The notes: generated by a model from the sequence alone, not told the origin. A stretch of 64,000 bases of DNA from Enoplolaimus lenunculus (GCA_030248215.1 JASANG010003805.1:124001-188000); one strand, 5' to 3'. Positions 1 to 10,963 are shown, numbered from the stretch's first letter. Translations and numbers: made by a program.

Positions 1-282
1 GGCTACAGGTCCGCTATTATATAATGTGCGGCCTTTCCGTCAAAAATTGTTCGCTCCACCATTGTATACCTGCGTTTCGTGTAACAGACGTGTTTGTGAT
101 GTCTCTGGGTTGCTACGGAAATTACAAATCTCGCTACGTTAACGCTACAAAGCGTAAAGGTCTTAGTGAACCTAAACCTAAATACGAACGAACCTTATGT
201 TTTGTTACCATCTGAGATTGTGTTTATTTTTGTTACATAAAAAACAGTTTTACGTGTATCAGACAAAACACGCTTTTTTCGC

Positions 283-530
283 GAATAGAATATACTACGA
301 GCAACTCAGCGCACATTCTGTTCGCGAAATAAATACAAAATGACCAGTGTTTAACAATTATTACACGTATGCGCAGTATGAAATGTACACAGTGCTTGAG
401 AGTGACTTCGGGTTTAAGCGTGAAGCTCTTGCAGTCGAGCGATGATGGTAAACGCCTCCCATACGATCGAGCATTGAAGTTCGAGTTTTAGTTTTAAAAG
501 CTGTTTGATGTGAAAATTGCACCCTCACGT
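283..530 (+). repeat. tRNA-derived SINE-like copy, degenerate
   Basis: It begins with the family motif TATACTACGAGCAACT, continues with GACCAGTGTTTAACAATTA, and has a degenerate tRNA-like head around 420-497 (GAAGCTCTTGCAGTCGAGCG and the B-box relic GAAGTTCGAGT). The same order of blocks is seen at 35610-35800, 37465-37720 and 41485-41700, which defines the family. Confidence 0.5.
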
Positions 531-654
531 CATGACGCAAATCACAGCATTGACTTGTAGTCAAGTTGACGATAACATCATTAGCGTTAAACAGCGGCAG
601 ATCTAGAAATTCCTGCTTTGGGGATGCAGAAGTGGAAAATGTTAAGTATTGGTT

Positions 655-705
655 GGTATATACATACATATATATGTATATATTTACGTATATATGTATG
701 CAATA
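655..705. repeat. TATATA/TATG microsatellite
   Basis: Alternating TA with interspersed TATG and TACG units between 655 and 705. Simple sequence with no further content. Confidence 0.7.
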
Positions 706-1034
706 GACTCATTAAAGGGATGTTTGCATAAACTTCTAGCCAATGATCTCTTGGTTGTTACTAGGACGAAGAGATTTTTTGTTCTTTATTTACATTTTCA
801 AAAATCGCCATATCTGCCATTATAGCTTACGTTGGTTTTAACCCTCATCCCCACTGGATCCGCCTTTGACGTTGAGACAAATAATTTCAACTAAGCTTAT
901 CATATGGTTCATTGTTGGAAGTTTTCACTATTTTTGTTATTATGTCGTTGCAGTGCCGAGACTAGCACAATTCCCATGCTACTGAGAGAACCGACTGTTC
1001 ACTCCATGGGCCTGTACAGTAGACTAAACAGCTT

Positions 1035-1110
1035 TCAAAGCCTAAAAGTCTAAGTCTAAGCGTTGAAAAAAGGCGTAAGCCTATGCCCAAGCAAAATATA
1101 ACCTAAACGT
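1035..1110 (+). repeat. CCTAAG-type (TTAGGC) relic
   Basis: Degenerate units such as CTAAGTCTAAGCG and GTAAGCCTATG, followed by AGCAAAATATAACC. The order resembles the middle of the TTAGGC MITE family, but the ends are not preserved. Confidence 0.4.
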
Positions 1111-1309
1111 TTTGTACTTAGTAATGTCCAACCTACAATTTGTATTGTTTTAACAACCGCAAAGCTGTAATGTTCTGATCCTGGGGCTACAAATCAACTT
1201 CCACTACAACTTTTATCGCTTGTATGATATGAAAAATTTTAACTGCTAATGAATTATAATCTAAGCATAATTTTAACTGTATCCTAAGCCTATAAAAGCC
1301 AATGCTTTA

Positions 1310-1416
1310 GCATCGAATTTGACTCTGGCGGAGTCGAATTTTGACTCAGTTTGTGTAGTCAGGAAAAGCCTATTTCCAAGAGAGTGAATTTGACTCCCCA
1401 ATTTTTGCAGTGTATT
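1310..1416. mobile_element. Half copy of the GAGTCAAA fold-back MITE
   Basis: Matches the 3' half of the full copy at 20583-20803: TTTGACTCTGGCGGAGTC, then TCAGTTTGTGTAGTCAG, AAAAGCCTATTTCC and a terminal block ending TGCAGTGTA. The 5' half is missing. Confidence 0.6.
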
Positions 1417-1689
1417 GACGACCGTCGAATCGTTGAGTAGATACAATTTAGGATTACAAGTTGTTATTTGACGAGCTGTCGGACGACCAATTGTTGTGAT
1501 ACCTTTTAATGTAAGCTATGTTTTACACATCACGTTGTGTTATTAAGTAGTTTCTAAAGCTAAAATCTCTTCACACTTTGAAGTGAGTGGTTTTCAATGA
1601 GACGCTGGCCGCATTGCTTTACCACCGTTCGGATAATTTAGGTATTTGTAGTTTTAGAGTTTTTTCAAAATAGTTTCCAAACGAGATCT

Positions 1690-1760
1690 GGAAGTTTAAG
1701 CCTAAGAATAAATCTATGCATTAGCGTAAATCTTAGCTTAAAATGTGGAGCTAAACATTA
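1690..1760 (+). repeat. CCTAAG-type relic
   Basis: TTTAAGCCTAAGAATAAATC and GCGTAAATCTTAGC resemble the internal part of the TTAGGC or GTCG elements. No inverted ends can be identified. Confidence 0.35.
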
Positions 1761-1809
1761 ACATATAAGCGAAAACCTAAAGTTAGCAACGAAATGAGAA
1801 GGTTTGGCC

Positions 1810-2100
1810 AACTTATTGGGTCTTTTAATAATACACACAGTAAAAGTAATTTGAAATTTATTCAAAAACGTATTTTCAGTAATAAAACTGAAAAGTTTTT
1901 GTGATATTTAAAACAAATTTTTCTAAAAATAACAGGAAAACGTTTATTTCTTACTTTAATACAATGATTTTCAGACTTTTACTTCAAAACGTTTTTCGAC
2001 AATTTTTCTGTTATCACAAATCTTTTAATGTGCGCCTTGCTAATCATACTTCTTAAATGTAGAAAACGTTTCTTAAATATCAGAAATATTATTTTGCGTG
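1810..2100 (-). mobile_element. Small inverted-repeat element, second copy of the one nested at about 33410
   Basis: The right part (TTGCTAATCATACTTCTTAA and TTTCTTAAATATCAGAAATA, 2035-2090) is the reverse complement of 33410-33475 (TTTCTGATATTTAAGAAA then TGTGATTAGCAAGG). The left part (ACACACAGTAAAAGTAATTT) matches the end of the other copy near 33640-33655. Non-coding and about 260-290 bp. Confidence 0.55.
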
Positions 2101-2470
2101 CACTGGCCTGGTTCCAATTGTTTGCATATTCAACTTTGGGTGCGAAATATCATGAGATATTATGTGACTCCGACCTTGATATATAATTAAAAAGATCCAA
2201 AATATTATCAAACTTAAATTCGCAGCTTCAGTTACTTTATACGCAGCAATGCCAAAACCAGAAATATCAACGCTAGAAATAATAGTGGAAAAAACTTGCA
2301 AGCGAAGCGATCGAGAAGGCAAACGCAATATTAATTCTAAATCTTAATACAAATCTTGGTTTCGATTCCCGTTGAGGGGCCTAGGCTGAAGGCCCCCCTT
2401 GAGTCCGTCAGTGCTATGTACTTATCAAAAATTCTGAATTAATATTTAATCGGTAACTATATCACTCCTG

Positions 2471-2682
2471 AATCTACGACAATTCGCCGTCCGACAACGT
2501 GTCGCCCAACAGCATCCTAAAGCCTACGAATAAATATATGCATAATCCTATGCGTAATCCTAATCCTAAGCATCATGATGGGCGACGACAAATAGTCGAT
2601 TAAATGAAATTTTGGATTGCATGTTGTCGGATGACGAGTTGTCGAGCACAAATTGTCGTGATGCCATCACATCTTGTCAAGC
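2471..2682 (+). mobile_element. GTCG-type MITE with internal CCTAAGC-like run
   Basis: The left end GAATCTACGACAATTCGCCG then TCCGACAACGTGTCGCCC is mirrored on the right by TGTCGGATGACGAGTTGTCG then AATTGTCGTGATG. The middle has degenerate AATCCTAATCCTAAGCATCA and a TGGATTGCATG block. The copies at 17006-17197 and 57787-57975 share both ends. Confidence 0.65.
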
Positions 2683-3049
2683 ACTAAACTTCGTTTTAAA
2701 ATTTACCTGGAGGTGGGCAAATACTGGCCCGATATCACCAAGGTTAAAAAGGGCACCTGTAAATTTTCTGGCCGCTGAATACGCAGCTTTGCCAGCGCCG
2801 TAGTTGTATGGTACGAAACCAAATGCTTACTTTTAAGCTAGCACCCAATACTTATTTTTTCAGCAGATTTTTTTACGAATTAAAGGCAATATTGTGTATT
2901 TTTACAAAGCATTCACCCCATCCCCTCGAATTTTGCTTCTATAGCACTTAAGTCATTGAATTTTAGTATTGTTTTAAGACAGATTTTCAGACATGTACTT
3001 TAACTGGGTTAACGGGCCATTTTCTGGTTGTTTCAGCTATTTAACCCTT

Positions 3050-3178
3050 TCTCACATGAATATATTCTATTTCTCCTGAAACCTACTTTTATGCTAGGAT
3101 TCGAACTCCAGTGACTGGACTGGGAGGCGCATACCATCACCACTCAGCTATAGGAGCTTGACGCTCGGGAGTAAATAT
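3050..3178 (-). repeat. tRNA-derived SINE piece
   Basis: On the minus strand the head reads GCTCCTATAGCTGAGTGGTG (A-box region) and ends GGAGTTCGAATCC (B box), then AAAGTAGG and a tail related to GAAATAGAAAATATTCATG. The acceptor stem cannot close, so this is a SINE and not a functional tRNA gene. The same head occurs at 21745-21845 and 37600-37680. Confidence 0.65.
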
Positions 3179-3633
3179 GTCAATTGAGTGGTGCAGCTTA
3201 GGATGACGTGGGTGAAAATTATTTTGAACAACGTGTCGCTTTTTACTCTAAACCACATTTTCGTTCTCCACGGTCCAGGTTACTTTTAGTGATGGGGGAG
3301 AGCAAAAAAGTAGTCTTAAATTTCAGACCATATTAATTGCTTAGGCTTATGCTTAGTTTTACATGGTCTTCAACGCTTTGTCTTAAGAATATGTTTTAAA
3401 CCTATACTTACGGCCTTAAAAGCAACATCGGCCCGTTCCGCAGTAAATAGGAATTGCTTGTGTACAAGCAAAAATATTTCTTGGGTAAGATAGTTTGTAA
3501 TGATACGCTCGTTTTCAACCACCCCCTACATTTCGGTGCCCTGATATTCTTGTCCGCTGTATCAAGAATTCGTGATTGCAAAGTTGTCCGTGGTCTCTGA
3601 ATATTAATAATTTAGTAAACAAAATTGCCAAAA

Positions 3634-4266
3634 ATGCTAAACGACTTCAAATTATTTATCGAAACTCAACTATTCAAACCGCTATTTCACGCGTGCGCCT
3701 GCGGTGATAGGCGGCGTTTTGCAGAAATACCCGACGTCCAACGTAACAATAGTCTATTCACTGTCGACTTAAGCCGAATGAGTAGTAACTGGCAAAATTC
3801 AAATTCCGCAAGCAAAGCTGGCCAAAGCCAAGTTGAACTGAAACGAGCATCCAGTGACAAATCGCGTTCCGGTAGCAAACATGAGTTTCGGTTCGCCAAA
3901 CACCGTTATATGAACCCTTCGTGGGCGTCGAGTTTGAGCAGGGGTGGCACACCGAGTAACTGCTCGCTTAATAGTACCGAGGGTGTGCCTCAAAAATCTA
4001 GGTCTGGTAAAGCTAATGAGCGACTGATTAATTTTCACCGAACCCTGCAAAATCTTCATTCCGACACGTGCTCACCAAACTTAGGCACTGGAGTTGTAAC
4101 CTCTTCTTGTGTTCCAATTCAAATTAGCGTAACTTCGAGCTTAACCCTACAATCGGATTCAAAGAATGAGAATAATGACGAAAATATAAAGTTTCAAAAT
4201 GCAAATGTGTTGAATAAAGCGCTTTGTGATCGCGAACAAGCCAATGGTTGCAGTTTGCAGATTGTG
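3634..4266 (+). CDS. Exon 1: predicted N terminus of an unidentified Ser/Asn-rich protein
   Basis: The 211-codon exon starts at ATG 3634, which has A at -3; an in-frame TAA at 3616-3618 argues this is the real start. The sequence TTTAG at 3611-3615 could be an acceptor for an upstream leader exon. The first ~20 residues (MLNDFKLFIETQLFKPLFHA) are hydrophobic and aromatic, followed by CACGDRRR. The rest is rich in Ser, Asn, Thr and basic residues, with phrases such as KRASSDKSRSGS and SRGGTPSNCSLNS, as in disordered regulatory regions. The donor is GTG/GTACGT at 4266/4267, phase 0. The frame runs on to a stop at 4423-4425 within the intron. I do not recognise the family. Length, composition and clean joining to exon 2 support real coding; the function is unknown. 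Confidence 0.68.
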
Positions 4267-4695
4267 GTACGTTTTTCAACGAATGACACAAGCTGGGAGT
4301 TCAAAATTGCTAATTGTATACCAACCAATAAGAGGGGTTATAGCAGGGCAGTTGTGGTCATGCAAAATGTATTTTATTACCATAATACCTATAGAGTAAA
4401 GACCAGTATTCTCAATTGTGTGTAGCACCTATTACCAGTTGGTGATCGGTCTTCGTAAAATGAATAATGCAAAATTTTGAAATTTCTCATAGTTCGGCAT
4501 TATGTTTTCGCATGTTACACTGTTAATTTTGAAGCTGCAACGTTTGTCTGTTTTAAAACCTATTGCTAGCTGGTAATAGTTGATGCACACCTATTTGAGA
4601 ACACGGCTCAAGGTATTAGTAAAGATCAATTTCCGTGGTGCAAAAAACTCTGTTTCTAAAATTAATTTTTTCGCAATGCAACAATTCTGTTTCAG
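4267..4695 (+). other. Intron 1 (429 bp)
   Basis: The intron runs from donor GTACGT at 4267 to acceptor TTCTGTTTCAG ending at 4695, with phase 0. It is AT-rich, with no repeat or other gene recognised. Confidence 0.6.
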
Positions 4696-4828
4696 AAAAG
4701 TCAAGCGAGCGATGGTGCGACCGCAAGCAACGCGACTACTGCAGAAACTGCAACTGCAACACCGCCGAAATCAAACTTGAGCGGAATGCGTTCAATGTCA
4801 GTTGGATCGAACGATAGCATTTATTCAG
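4696..4828 (+). CDS. Exon 2 of the unidentified Ser-rich protein
   Basis: This 133-nt exon follows a strong pyrimidine-tract acceptor (CTGTTTCAG, ends 4695) and ends at CAG/GTATTT (4828/4829). Read in phase 0 from exon 1 it gives 44 codons plus one base. The peptide opens KSQASDGATASNATTAETAT, is low-complexity Ala/Thr/Ser, then becomes SGMRSMSVGSNDSIYS. The final G combines with AA at the start of exon 3 to make Glu, so the join reads SIYSE-PAPG. The other two frames of this exon, although open, give peptides unlike the flanking exons. It belongs to the same Ser/Thr-rich region as exon 1. MRSMSVGS resembles a basophilic kinase site. Confidence 0.68.
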
Positions 4829-4848
4829 GTATTTTGTATCGTTAATAT

Positions 4849-5052
4849 GGCCAATGTTACTTTTAGGGGCGTAACAGTTGATTACGCGTATTCCTAAGCT
4901 TAAGCCTAAGCGTTACAAAAACGAGTTTCTAAGCCTTAGCCTAAGCCTAAGTGTGGCAAAAATGAGTTCCTAAACCTAAGCGTTGCAAAAATGGGTTTTT
5001 AAGCCTAAGCCTAAGCCTAAGCACCTGGACGCCCCTTAAAGTAACATTAGCC
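4849..5052 (+). mobile_element. TTAGGC MITE (hAT-like), near-complete copy
   Basis: Ends GGCCAATGTTACTTTTAGGG and, inverted, GGCTAATGTTACTTTAAGGG. Flanks GTTAATAT (4841-4848) and GTTAATTA (5053-5060) agree at 6 of 8 bases, as expected for an aged 8-bp target duplication. The interior has three runs of CCTAAGC units separated by copies of TGCAAAAATGGGTT-like spacer. It lies just inside intron 2, only 20 bp after exon 2. Confidence 0.75.
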
Positions 5053-5080
5053 GTTAATTATCACGAATGAATGACAAATT

Positions 5081-5285
5081 TTTAGACAAGAGTGTGCATA
5101 TATAGTGTGGTACTATTTCGTATACTCATGTTTTAACAAATGATTCGGTCTTGCTATCACCAAAGGTGTATAAAGTTTTAGACAAGAGCAAGCGTATAGG
5201 GTGACACTACTTTGCATTACTCCTGTTTAACCATATCAATTGCACTTGTTATCACCAGGAGTGTCATAAAGTATGACACGTCGCC
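5081..5285. repeat. 97-bp tandem duplication
   Basis: Units begin TTTAGACAAGAG at 5081 and 5178 and share GTGTAT/CGTATA, ACTA, ACTC(A/C)TGTTTAA and TATCACCA blocks. A third, detached unit start is at 5583. Non-coding. Confidence 0.6.
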
Positions 5286-5879
5286 ACTTTGAATTTAAGC
5301 ATAAAGCATCACACGGTCCGATATTCAATGCACTCCCCTTGATTTATGAGGGAGGGGCTAAACTGTATGCATTTTTACTATAAATCATCGACATAAATAA
5401 TGGCACATTTGGCTGCAATCCGTAAATTGCTCGTATTCAGCCATGTTTGTACACCTTAGCGATAGCAAACACCACCTCCCACCCAATAGAGACGGGGAAC
5501 CCCGAGTTTGGGACCATGTGATGCTTCATGCTTGTACTTGAAGTGCGTCGAAGTATCACAATAATTATAACTCATAATCGCTTTTAGACAAGAGCGTACA
5601 ACTGGTACAATTTTTATTTAATCTTGTTTGGACCTGGCTATTAATGCAAGCTAACACATAGTTGTTGCTAACATTTATTGCGATACTAGGCCGCTAATAC
5701 GGGATTTAAGTTATAACCGGGGCAGGCGGGTCACGGTTTGTCCTATTTTGATCGGACGTCAACGTTAAAATGCTGGCTATCATATCGGGTCAAAAGACAT
5801 AACTCAGATGTCATGTGACACTAACTAGCAAACCACAACTCTCGGATGTTCAATGTGTAAAAGAGTTGATTGTGTGTGG

Positions 5880-6023
5880 GGTGGGGGGGGGGGGCTAAAA
5901 ATTCTTTCAGGATGGACATACAAGGGTTTTGGTCGACTTAAAAGAAAGGATGAAAATGTTTTAAAGGGGCCAAATTTTTTCCAGGGGGGCTGACCCTCTT
6001 CTGTCCTCCATTGGCTACCAGCT
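5880..6023 (+). mobile_element. GTAGCC-type MITE, 5'-degraded, with poly-G tract
   Basis: Follows a G tract (5881-5894). Carries the family order GACATACAAGGGTTTT, GTCGACTTA, AAAGGATGAAAATGTTTTAA, TTTTTTCCAGGGGGGCTGAC, then ATTGGCTACCAGC. The left terminus is lost. Confidence 0.6.
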
Positions 6024-6929
6024 CGAAATCAAGTCACATTATAAGCTTTCTGTTTGATTTTGAAATGGTAGATTAGCGGTAATTTGATTTTGTTGTGACG
6101 TTTTGATTTGCCTCCTTCTGTTTCGAAAAGTGACGGCAGTGGGAAATTGAAAAAGTTTTAAAATTCAATTTTCTTTTGCCCCTCTTTTGAAAAAAAGAAG
6201 TGGAAAATAGGCGTTACTAATTTCCACTTGGTGGGCGCAGGTAAAAGTGGATGACACTTAAGTAGAGTTTAATTAACAGCTGATGTAAAAGAAATTTTTC
6301 ATATGCGTGGCTTACAGGTCGAAATGTTTATCTCAAACCGGTCAACTTAATATTTTGTTATATTTCAACGACAATGGTATCAGCTATGTAATTTTCAATA
6401 TTCAAAAGGTATTTTAATGACTGTAGAAACACTTAAGTTATACGATAAACAATATTTTTGCTTTTCATCTGTTTCAAAACTAAGTTTCAATCTGTTTTGA
6501 AAATTATAAATTTTCGGGTCGTTGTGAACATTCGAGCGTTGTGTATATTTTTAAGAAGGGTACTCAGGCTGTATTTTATGCATAATACAAATTAATGTCC
6601 TGAATAAGAGCTCTTGGAGGTAGGGATCAAGGTTCCAATTCTGAGTCTGAATAGGAGTCCATTTTCCTAATCAGCGTCTGTAAATGAACAGAGTCCGAAA
6701 TTACTAATAGCCCGGTAAACGGGAAAGGAAAGATCTCATTTAAATTAGAAAATGCGCTTGAGTTTGTAAGAAATACTAAATTGAGAAACAAAATATGTTG
6801 GATAATTAGAATATGTGAAACTGAACAAAATCTATAAATCATTACACTTCCGGTAACCGAGGGGTCGGGTCTGAACACATTGCTCACACAATAGGTTATT
6901 CTGAGATGAGACATACTTTCGTCCGAACA

Positions 6930-7340
6930 ATTACGATAGCCGTTTATTATGGCCTTTTCGATTATCTCAACCGGTGTTCGCCCAAAAACGGTTTGATGTT
7001 AAAACTTCTTTCAGATTTGAGCTTCTCATGACATCTCCTGATCATCTCGTATTCAAATTTGGTTTTTTGAAAAATTTGATTTTAAGTTCTCAAGGACTCC
7101 CCCTCGCGACCTAATCTTTTTTTGATAAAAAGTTAAACAAATCATATGAACACGATAGTGTTCATATATATGGTTCGCGCCCCTGAAGTGCGTATTTTCA
7201 GTGTAGTTTGTATGTTGGTACTCAAGTAATATCAGACCTATTACGTTTAAATTTTGTACACTTGTATCCTGGTCCGTCAGGAATATCTGTGCCAAAGGAT
7301 TTGCCAAACGAGCGTGGCCTTCAGTAGTTACGGTCAAAAA
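6930..7340. mobile_element. Half copy of the inverted-half element (left half)
   Basis: Resembles 30170-30375: CGCCCAAAA, TTTGAGCTTCTCATGAC, CCCCTCGCGACC and TTTTTGATAAAAAGTT appear in the same order as TTTGCCCAAAATG, TTTGAGCTTCTCATAACC, CCCCTCGTGACC and TTTTTGTCAAAAAGTT. The open frames across it are repeat-derived. Confidence 0.5.
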
Positions 7341-7446
7341 CTCCTTACAGAAAGTGCTCGAAATTTTTCATTTTGGTTCAGCACTTTTTACCCGTTAGCT
7401 AAGTAATTTTATACGATGATAACTCTATAGGTACACTTTTTTGGGC

Positions 7447-8115
7447 TTTACGGTCGGGTTCATTCCAACGGTTGGTTTTACCCCAACGAACGGTTTCACC
7501 CCAACGATTGGTTTTACCCAACGGTTGGTTTCGTTTCACCCCAACGGTTGGTTTCACCCCAACGGTTGGTTTCACCCCATCGGTTGGTTTTACCCCAACG
7601 GTTGGTTTCACCCCAACGATTAATTTAACCTTAAGGGTTGGTTTCACCCCAACGGTTGGATTCACCACAACGGTCGGTTTCACCCAATGCTTGGTTTGAC
7701 CCCAACTGTTGGTTTCACCCCATCGGTTGGTTTTACCCCAACGGTTGGTTTCACGCCAACGATTAATTTAACCTTAAGGGTTGGTTTCACCCCAACGGTT
7801 GGATTCACCACAACGGTCGGTTTCACCCAATGCTTGGTTTGACCCCAACTGTTGGTTTCACCCCATCGGTTGGTTTCACCCCAACGGTTGGTTTCACCCC
7901 ATCGGTTGGTTTTACCCCAACGGTTGGTTTCACCCCAACGATTAATTTAACCTTAAGGGTTGGTTTCACCCCAACGGTTGGATTCACCACAACGGTCGGT
8001 TTCACCCAATGCTTGGTTTAACCCCAACTGTTGGTTTCACCCCATCGGTTGGTTTCACCCCAACGGTTAGTTTTACCCCAACGGACAATGTCACCCAGTG
8101 GTTTGTTTGGCCCCA
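7447..8115. repeat. 18-bp minisatellite with higher-order repeats
   Basis: The unit is close to GGTTGGTTTCACCCCAAC, repeated more than 30 times with variants ending CATC or CAAC. A marker variant containing AATTTAACCTTAAGGG recurs at 7627, 7770 and 7949, giving higher-order periods of about 143 and 179 bp, near 8 and 10 units less one base. The array is open in several frames on both strands (for example VGFTPT repeats) simply because the period is a multiple of three. I do not treat it as coding. Confidence 0.9.
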
Positions 8116-8278
8116 ATGCTTGGCGTTATACAAATACGTTGGTTAGGAGCTTGTTGTAAGGATAAAAGTTAGTGTCACGCAAACGATTTATTGAAACTCC
8201 GTATTTAGTTTAATCAGTCTTCTCATTTTTCATAGTTCAGATTGATGGATTAATCAGCAGCTTGGTAAAGCGGTTGAA

Positions 8279-9101
8279 ACTAGAAAAAGTTGCTCAGCAC
8301 TTGAGCAGCATGGGATATGCTTCATATTCGTATTAAAAGAACAGTAATTAGATCAGCACATTCGTTCGATGTAACCTGGAAAAATATTAAGAAACAATGG
8401 CGTCCAAAACATGTTGACTATCAATTCTTCAGAAACATATTGCGGACAGCAAAATTTCTGTAGTTTTCTTTTTGTAAGAAACAAATGTTTTGTCTTAAAT
8501 GTGTATTGAAGTTTTCTACAAGAACGTACTAAACTCACCTTTGGCTCTCTATTAACATAGTTAATTGAATTTCATAAGAACACTGTATGGCGACATAATT
8601 AGTGAGTTAGAGTACTGATGACCAATATTGTTGGATATTTTCTTAAACAAGGTGTTGTCACAAAATGACTCGCAATTGATGCTTTAAAAACGATTTTTGA
8701 CTTTAACCGACTTTTAACCTTAGTGCATTTATCTACCGAATAATTTGTTTCACTGCATAGTCACGACCAGAGGCTCAAAATTCTCACCGTATTCTGGCAG
8801 CATTGATTAATCTGGCAAAAGCAAAGATCACTATACTCAGCCATGTCTCTGTAACCCTGTTATTATCTGAGAAATTTCTTAAAATGCCAAATAAATCTGC
8901 TAAAAACTTTCAACCTAAAAATAGATTTGTTCTCCGCAATATGTTTCAGAAGAATGAATAGTCAACATGATTTTGGACGCCATTGTTTCTTAATATTTTT
9001 CCAGGTTACATCGAACGAATGTGCTGGTCTAGTTACTATCCATTTAATAGGAATATGAAGCATATCCCATGCTGCTCAAGTGCGGAGCAATTTTTTCTAG
9101 T
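8279..9101. mobile_element. 823-bp element with 170-bp terminal inverted repeats
   Basis: Left arm 8279-8448 and right arm 8932-9101 are inverted copies: ACTAGAAAAAGTTGCTC... mirrored by ...GAGCAATTTTTTCTAGT, and shared blocks TTCGTTCGATGTAACCTGG and CAATGGCGTCCAAAA. The arms differ by scattered substitutions. The centre has no coding capacity, so this looks like a non-autonomous element. A target duplication was not evident. Confidence 0.75.
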
Positions 9102-9129
9102 CATACATTCTTCGATGCAGCTTGAAAAA

Positions 9130-9580
9130 ATTAGTCGAATGGTGTATAATTTGTGCTTGCGATGAATCGTTCACGAGTTATTGTCGGATTACTGATTTGC
9201 GCTGTCCTAAATCACTGGCAGCGCGCCAAATCAGTTATTTGACCATAATTCGTTAGCTAGTCGTTTGATTGCTTAAAATTTAATATATACCATTAGAGTC
9301 AGCTCGGCAAACTGCATCGAATGATTTACAGCGTGCCCAACTTTTTAACGAAAAATTTTACATCTTAAAGAAAGGATGGACCTTGTGACCTTACACAATC
9401 AATTTTTTCAAAAATTCAAATTTGGATGGAAAGCGGTTATGACAAGTTACCACGACAAGAAACACAAATCTGTAAAAAAATTCAAAATCGGACCATTTTT
9501 GGGCAAACACCGACTGGTAGGATAACCGAAAAGTCTCATTGACAAAAATTATCGTACACAAATACCATAGAATTTTCACC
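9130..9580. mobile_element. Partial copy of the inverted-half element (centre and right half)
   Basis: The palindromic centre (GAGTTATTGTCGGATTACTG ... CCAAATCAGTTATTTGACC, about 9173-9245) corresponds to 30452-30565. The following part (CAACTTTTTAACGAAAAATT, GGGCAAACACCGACTGGTAG, GATAACCGAAAAG) corresponds to 30630-30860. Confidence 0.5.
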
Positions 9581-9659
9581 CCGTGGTAGTTCGTGACAAA
9601 TAAATATAGATGGCATTTAGTTTTGCTGCTAACACTTACATTTCGATATATAGTGAACC

Positions 9660-9835
9660 TGTTATTGCTTTGATTGTCAGAGCTGAAACGGCCACCCCCA
9701 TTCTCCCATTTGGGGGCCCCACGCCAAAGAGAAGTTCCCACCCTAAGAAGGCTTTAAACAAAAAAAAATTGAAAAATATTCTAATCATTGCTTGGGGCCG
9801 CACCCCAGATGTTTGTGGGAGGCCCCCACAGTAGC
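9660..9835. repeat. C/G-rich palindromic patch, unclassified
   Basis: GGCCACCCCCATTCTCCC with GGGGGCCCCACG, and later TTGGGGCCGCACCCC with GGGAGGCCCCCACAG. It looks like a small inverted-repeat element, but the termini cannot be fixed. Confidence 0.3.
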
Positions 9836-10397
9836 CTGTTCCGGTACTATTGATTGTTATCGTTTTTAGCTACCTCAATCGAATACACTAAATGGATAAG
9901 CAATTTATAAAAATTAAACATAATTCGAAACTAGTTCTATAATTGGTGCTTCATATAAAAACATTTTAATGTGAGGCAAGAAAGGTTCACTTGTGTTAAA
10001 ACCTCACAGGCGTATTCAAAGAGGGACACCCAGGTCCTGCCCTTAATAAACACGGATCAAAGGCAAAAGTGTGTGCTTTCATTGAGCAGATTCTAGGAAT
10101 CCTTTAAATTACAATAATAAACTTCGAGTTGTAAACACTTGAACGGCCACTCGAATAATTAGATTTGTGTGAAAAAAATTGGTGACAAATTTGAAGTTAT
10201 TCGCTTAACTTTATTTTTCGCTTTTAGTTTTGTTTCGTTCTAACTGCAATTTCTAGTCTTAGATAGCAATCGGTCTTTCGAGTGCTTCATTTTTTAAGAA
10301 TACCCCGAAGTAAAACATTAAGGCCAATCCGTAGAGGATTATTCTTGTGTTTGTTAATTATAATCGTTTCATATTGTTCAATTTGGGCAGGTACTTT

Positions 10398-10641
10398 ACT
10401 GTAAATTCTAATGAGTTGATTAATCAAGTCAGAGAGAATTAATTTTTTCTGGTTATTTCGGAGTTAATAACAATAAATATTAAATGCACTCTGAGTTGAT
10501 TTCATTCCGGGTGATTTGATTAACTCCAGAATGAGAAAACAATTCAGAATTGTGAGTTTTGAAACATCTATTTCAGAGCTCAGACTACTGAGCGCATTCA
10601 ACTCATTCTGAATAAAAATCATCTCACTGGAATTTGCTGTG
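10398..10641. mobile_element. ACTGTAAATTCC fold-back MITE
   Basis: Left end ACTGTAAATTCTAATGAGTT, right end CTCACTGGAATTTGCTGT. The interior repeats AACTCAGA(A)TGAGTT-like units in both orientations, typical of this family. Confidence 0.65.
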
Positions 10642-10794
10642 AATTGTACTGTGCACGCAGATTTTTATTGCGATACTCACTCAAAGAATATTATTAGGTA
10701 AATACCCATTCAGACGTAGAAGTTTTTGCAGCAAAAAGTCCATGAGCAAATTCGGTTTCAAAATTGCTGTGTGGTTTACATGTCGTAGCCCAAG

Positions 10795-10875
10795 CCGTTA
10801 TTCAGCAAAATTCCGAATTGGGTTTGCACAAATTCGACTTGGGTTCGCCCAATTCCGGATTGGGCTAGTCCAGAG
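10795..10875. repeat. CCAATTCGGAATTGGG-type palindromic patch
   Basis: AATTCCGAATTGGGTTTGC, GACTTGGGTTCGCCCAA and TTCCGGATTGGGCTAG form alternating direct and inverted copies of a ~16-bp motif. Confidence 0.4.
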
Positions 10876-10963
10876 CGGAACAAATAATTAGGAATGTTGC
10901 GGACTTCGTTATTTGGCTAAATTTTAACCATATACACTTTGAAAACGTTTCATATATGTTGCA

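Larger units (their letters stand above)
1..3633. other. Upstream flank of the gene, no coding region recognised
   Basis: No convincing exon is seen. Open frames here are short, lack plausible splice borders and overlap repeats. The stretch holds a tRNA-like SINE relic (about 283-530), a TATATA microsatellite near 655-705, TTAGGC-type relics near 1035-1110 and 1690-1760, half of a fold-back MITE (1310-1416), an inverted-repeat relic (about 1810-2100), a GTCG-type MITE (2471-2682) and a minus-strand SINE piece (3050-3178). The promoter of the downstream gene could lie here or further upstream. No TATA or initiator motif stands out from the AT-rich background. Confidence 0.5.

Noticed and set aside
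3095-3172. Functional tRNA gene on the minus strand
   Set aside because: A and B boxes are present, but the acceptor stem cannot pair and the same sequence recurs as a SINE head.
7399-8021. Long open frames with repeated VGFTPT/VGVKPT on both strands
   Set aside because: They arise from an 18-bp minisatellite whose period is divisible by three. There is no splice border or start support.
7447-8115. CRISPR array
   Set aside because: Units are contiguous with no unique spacers, and the context is eukaryotic.
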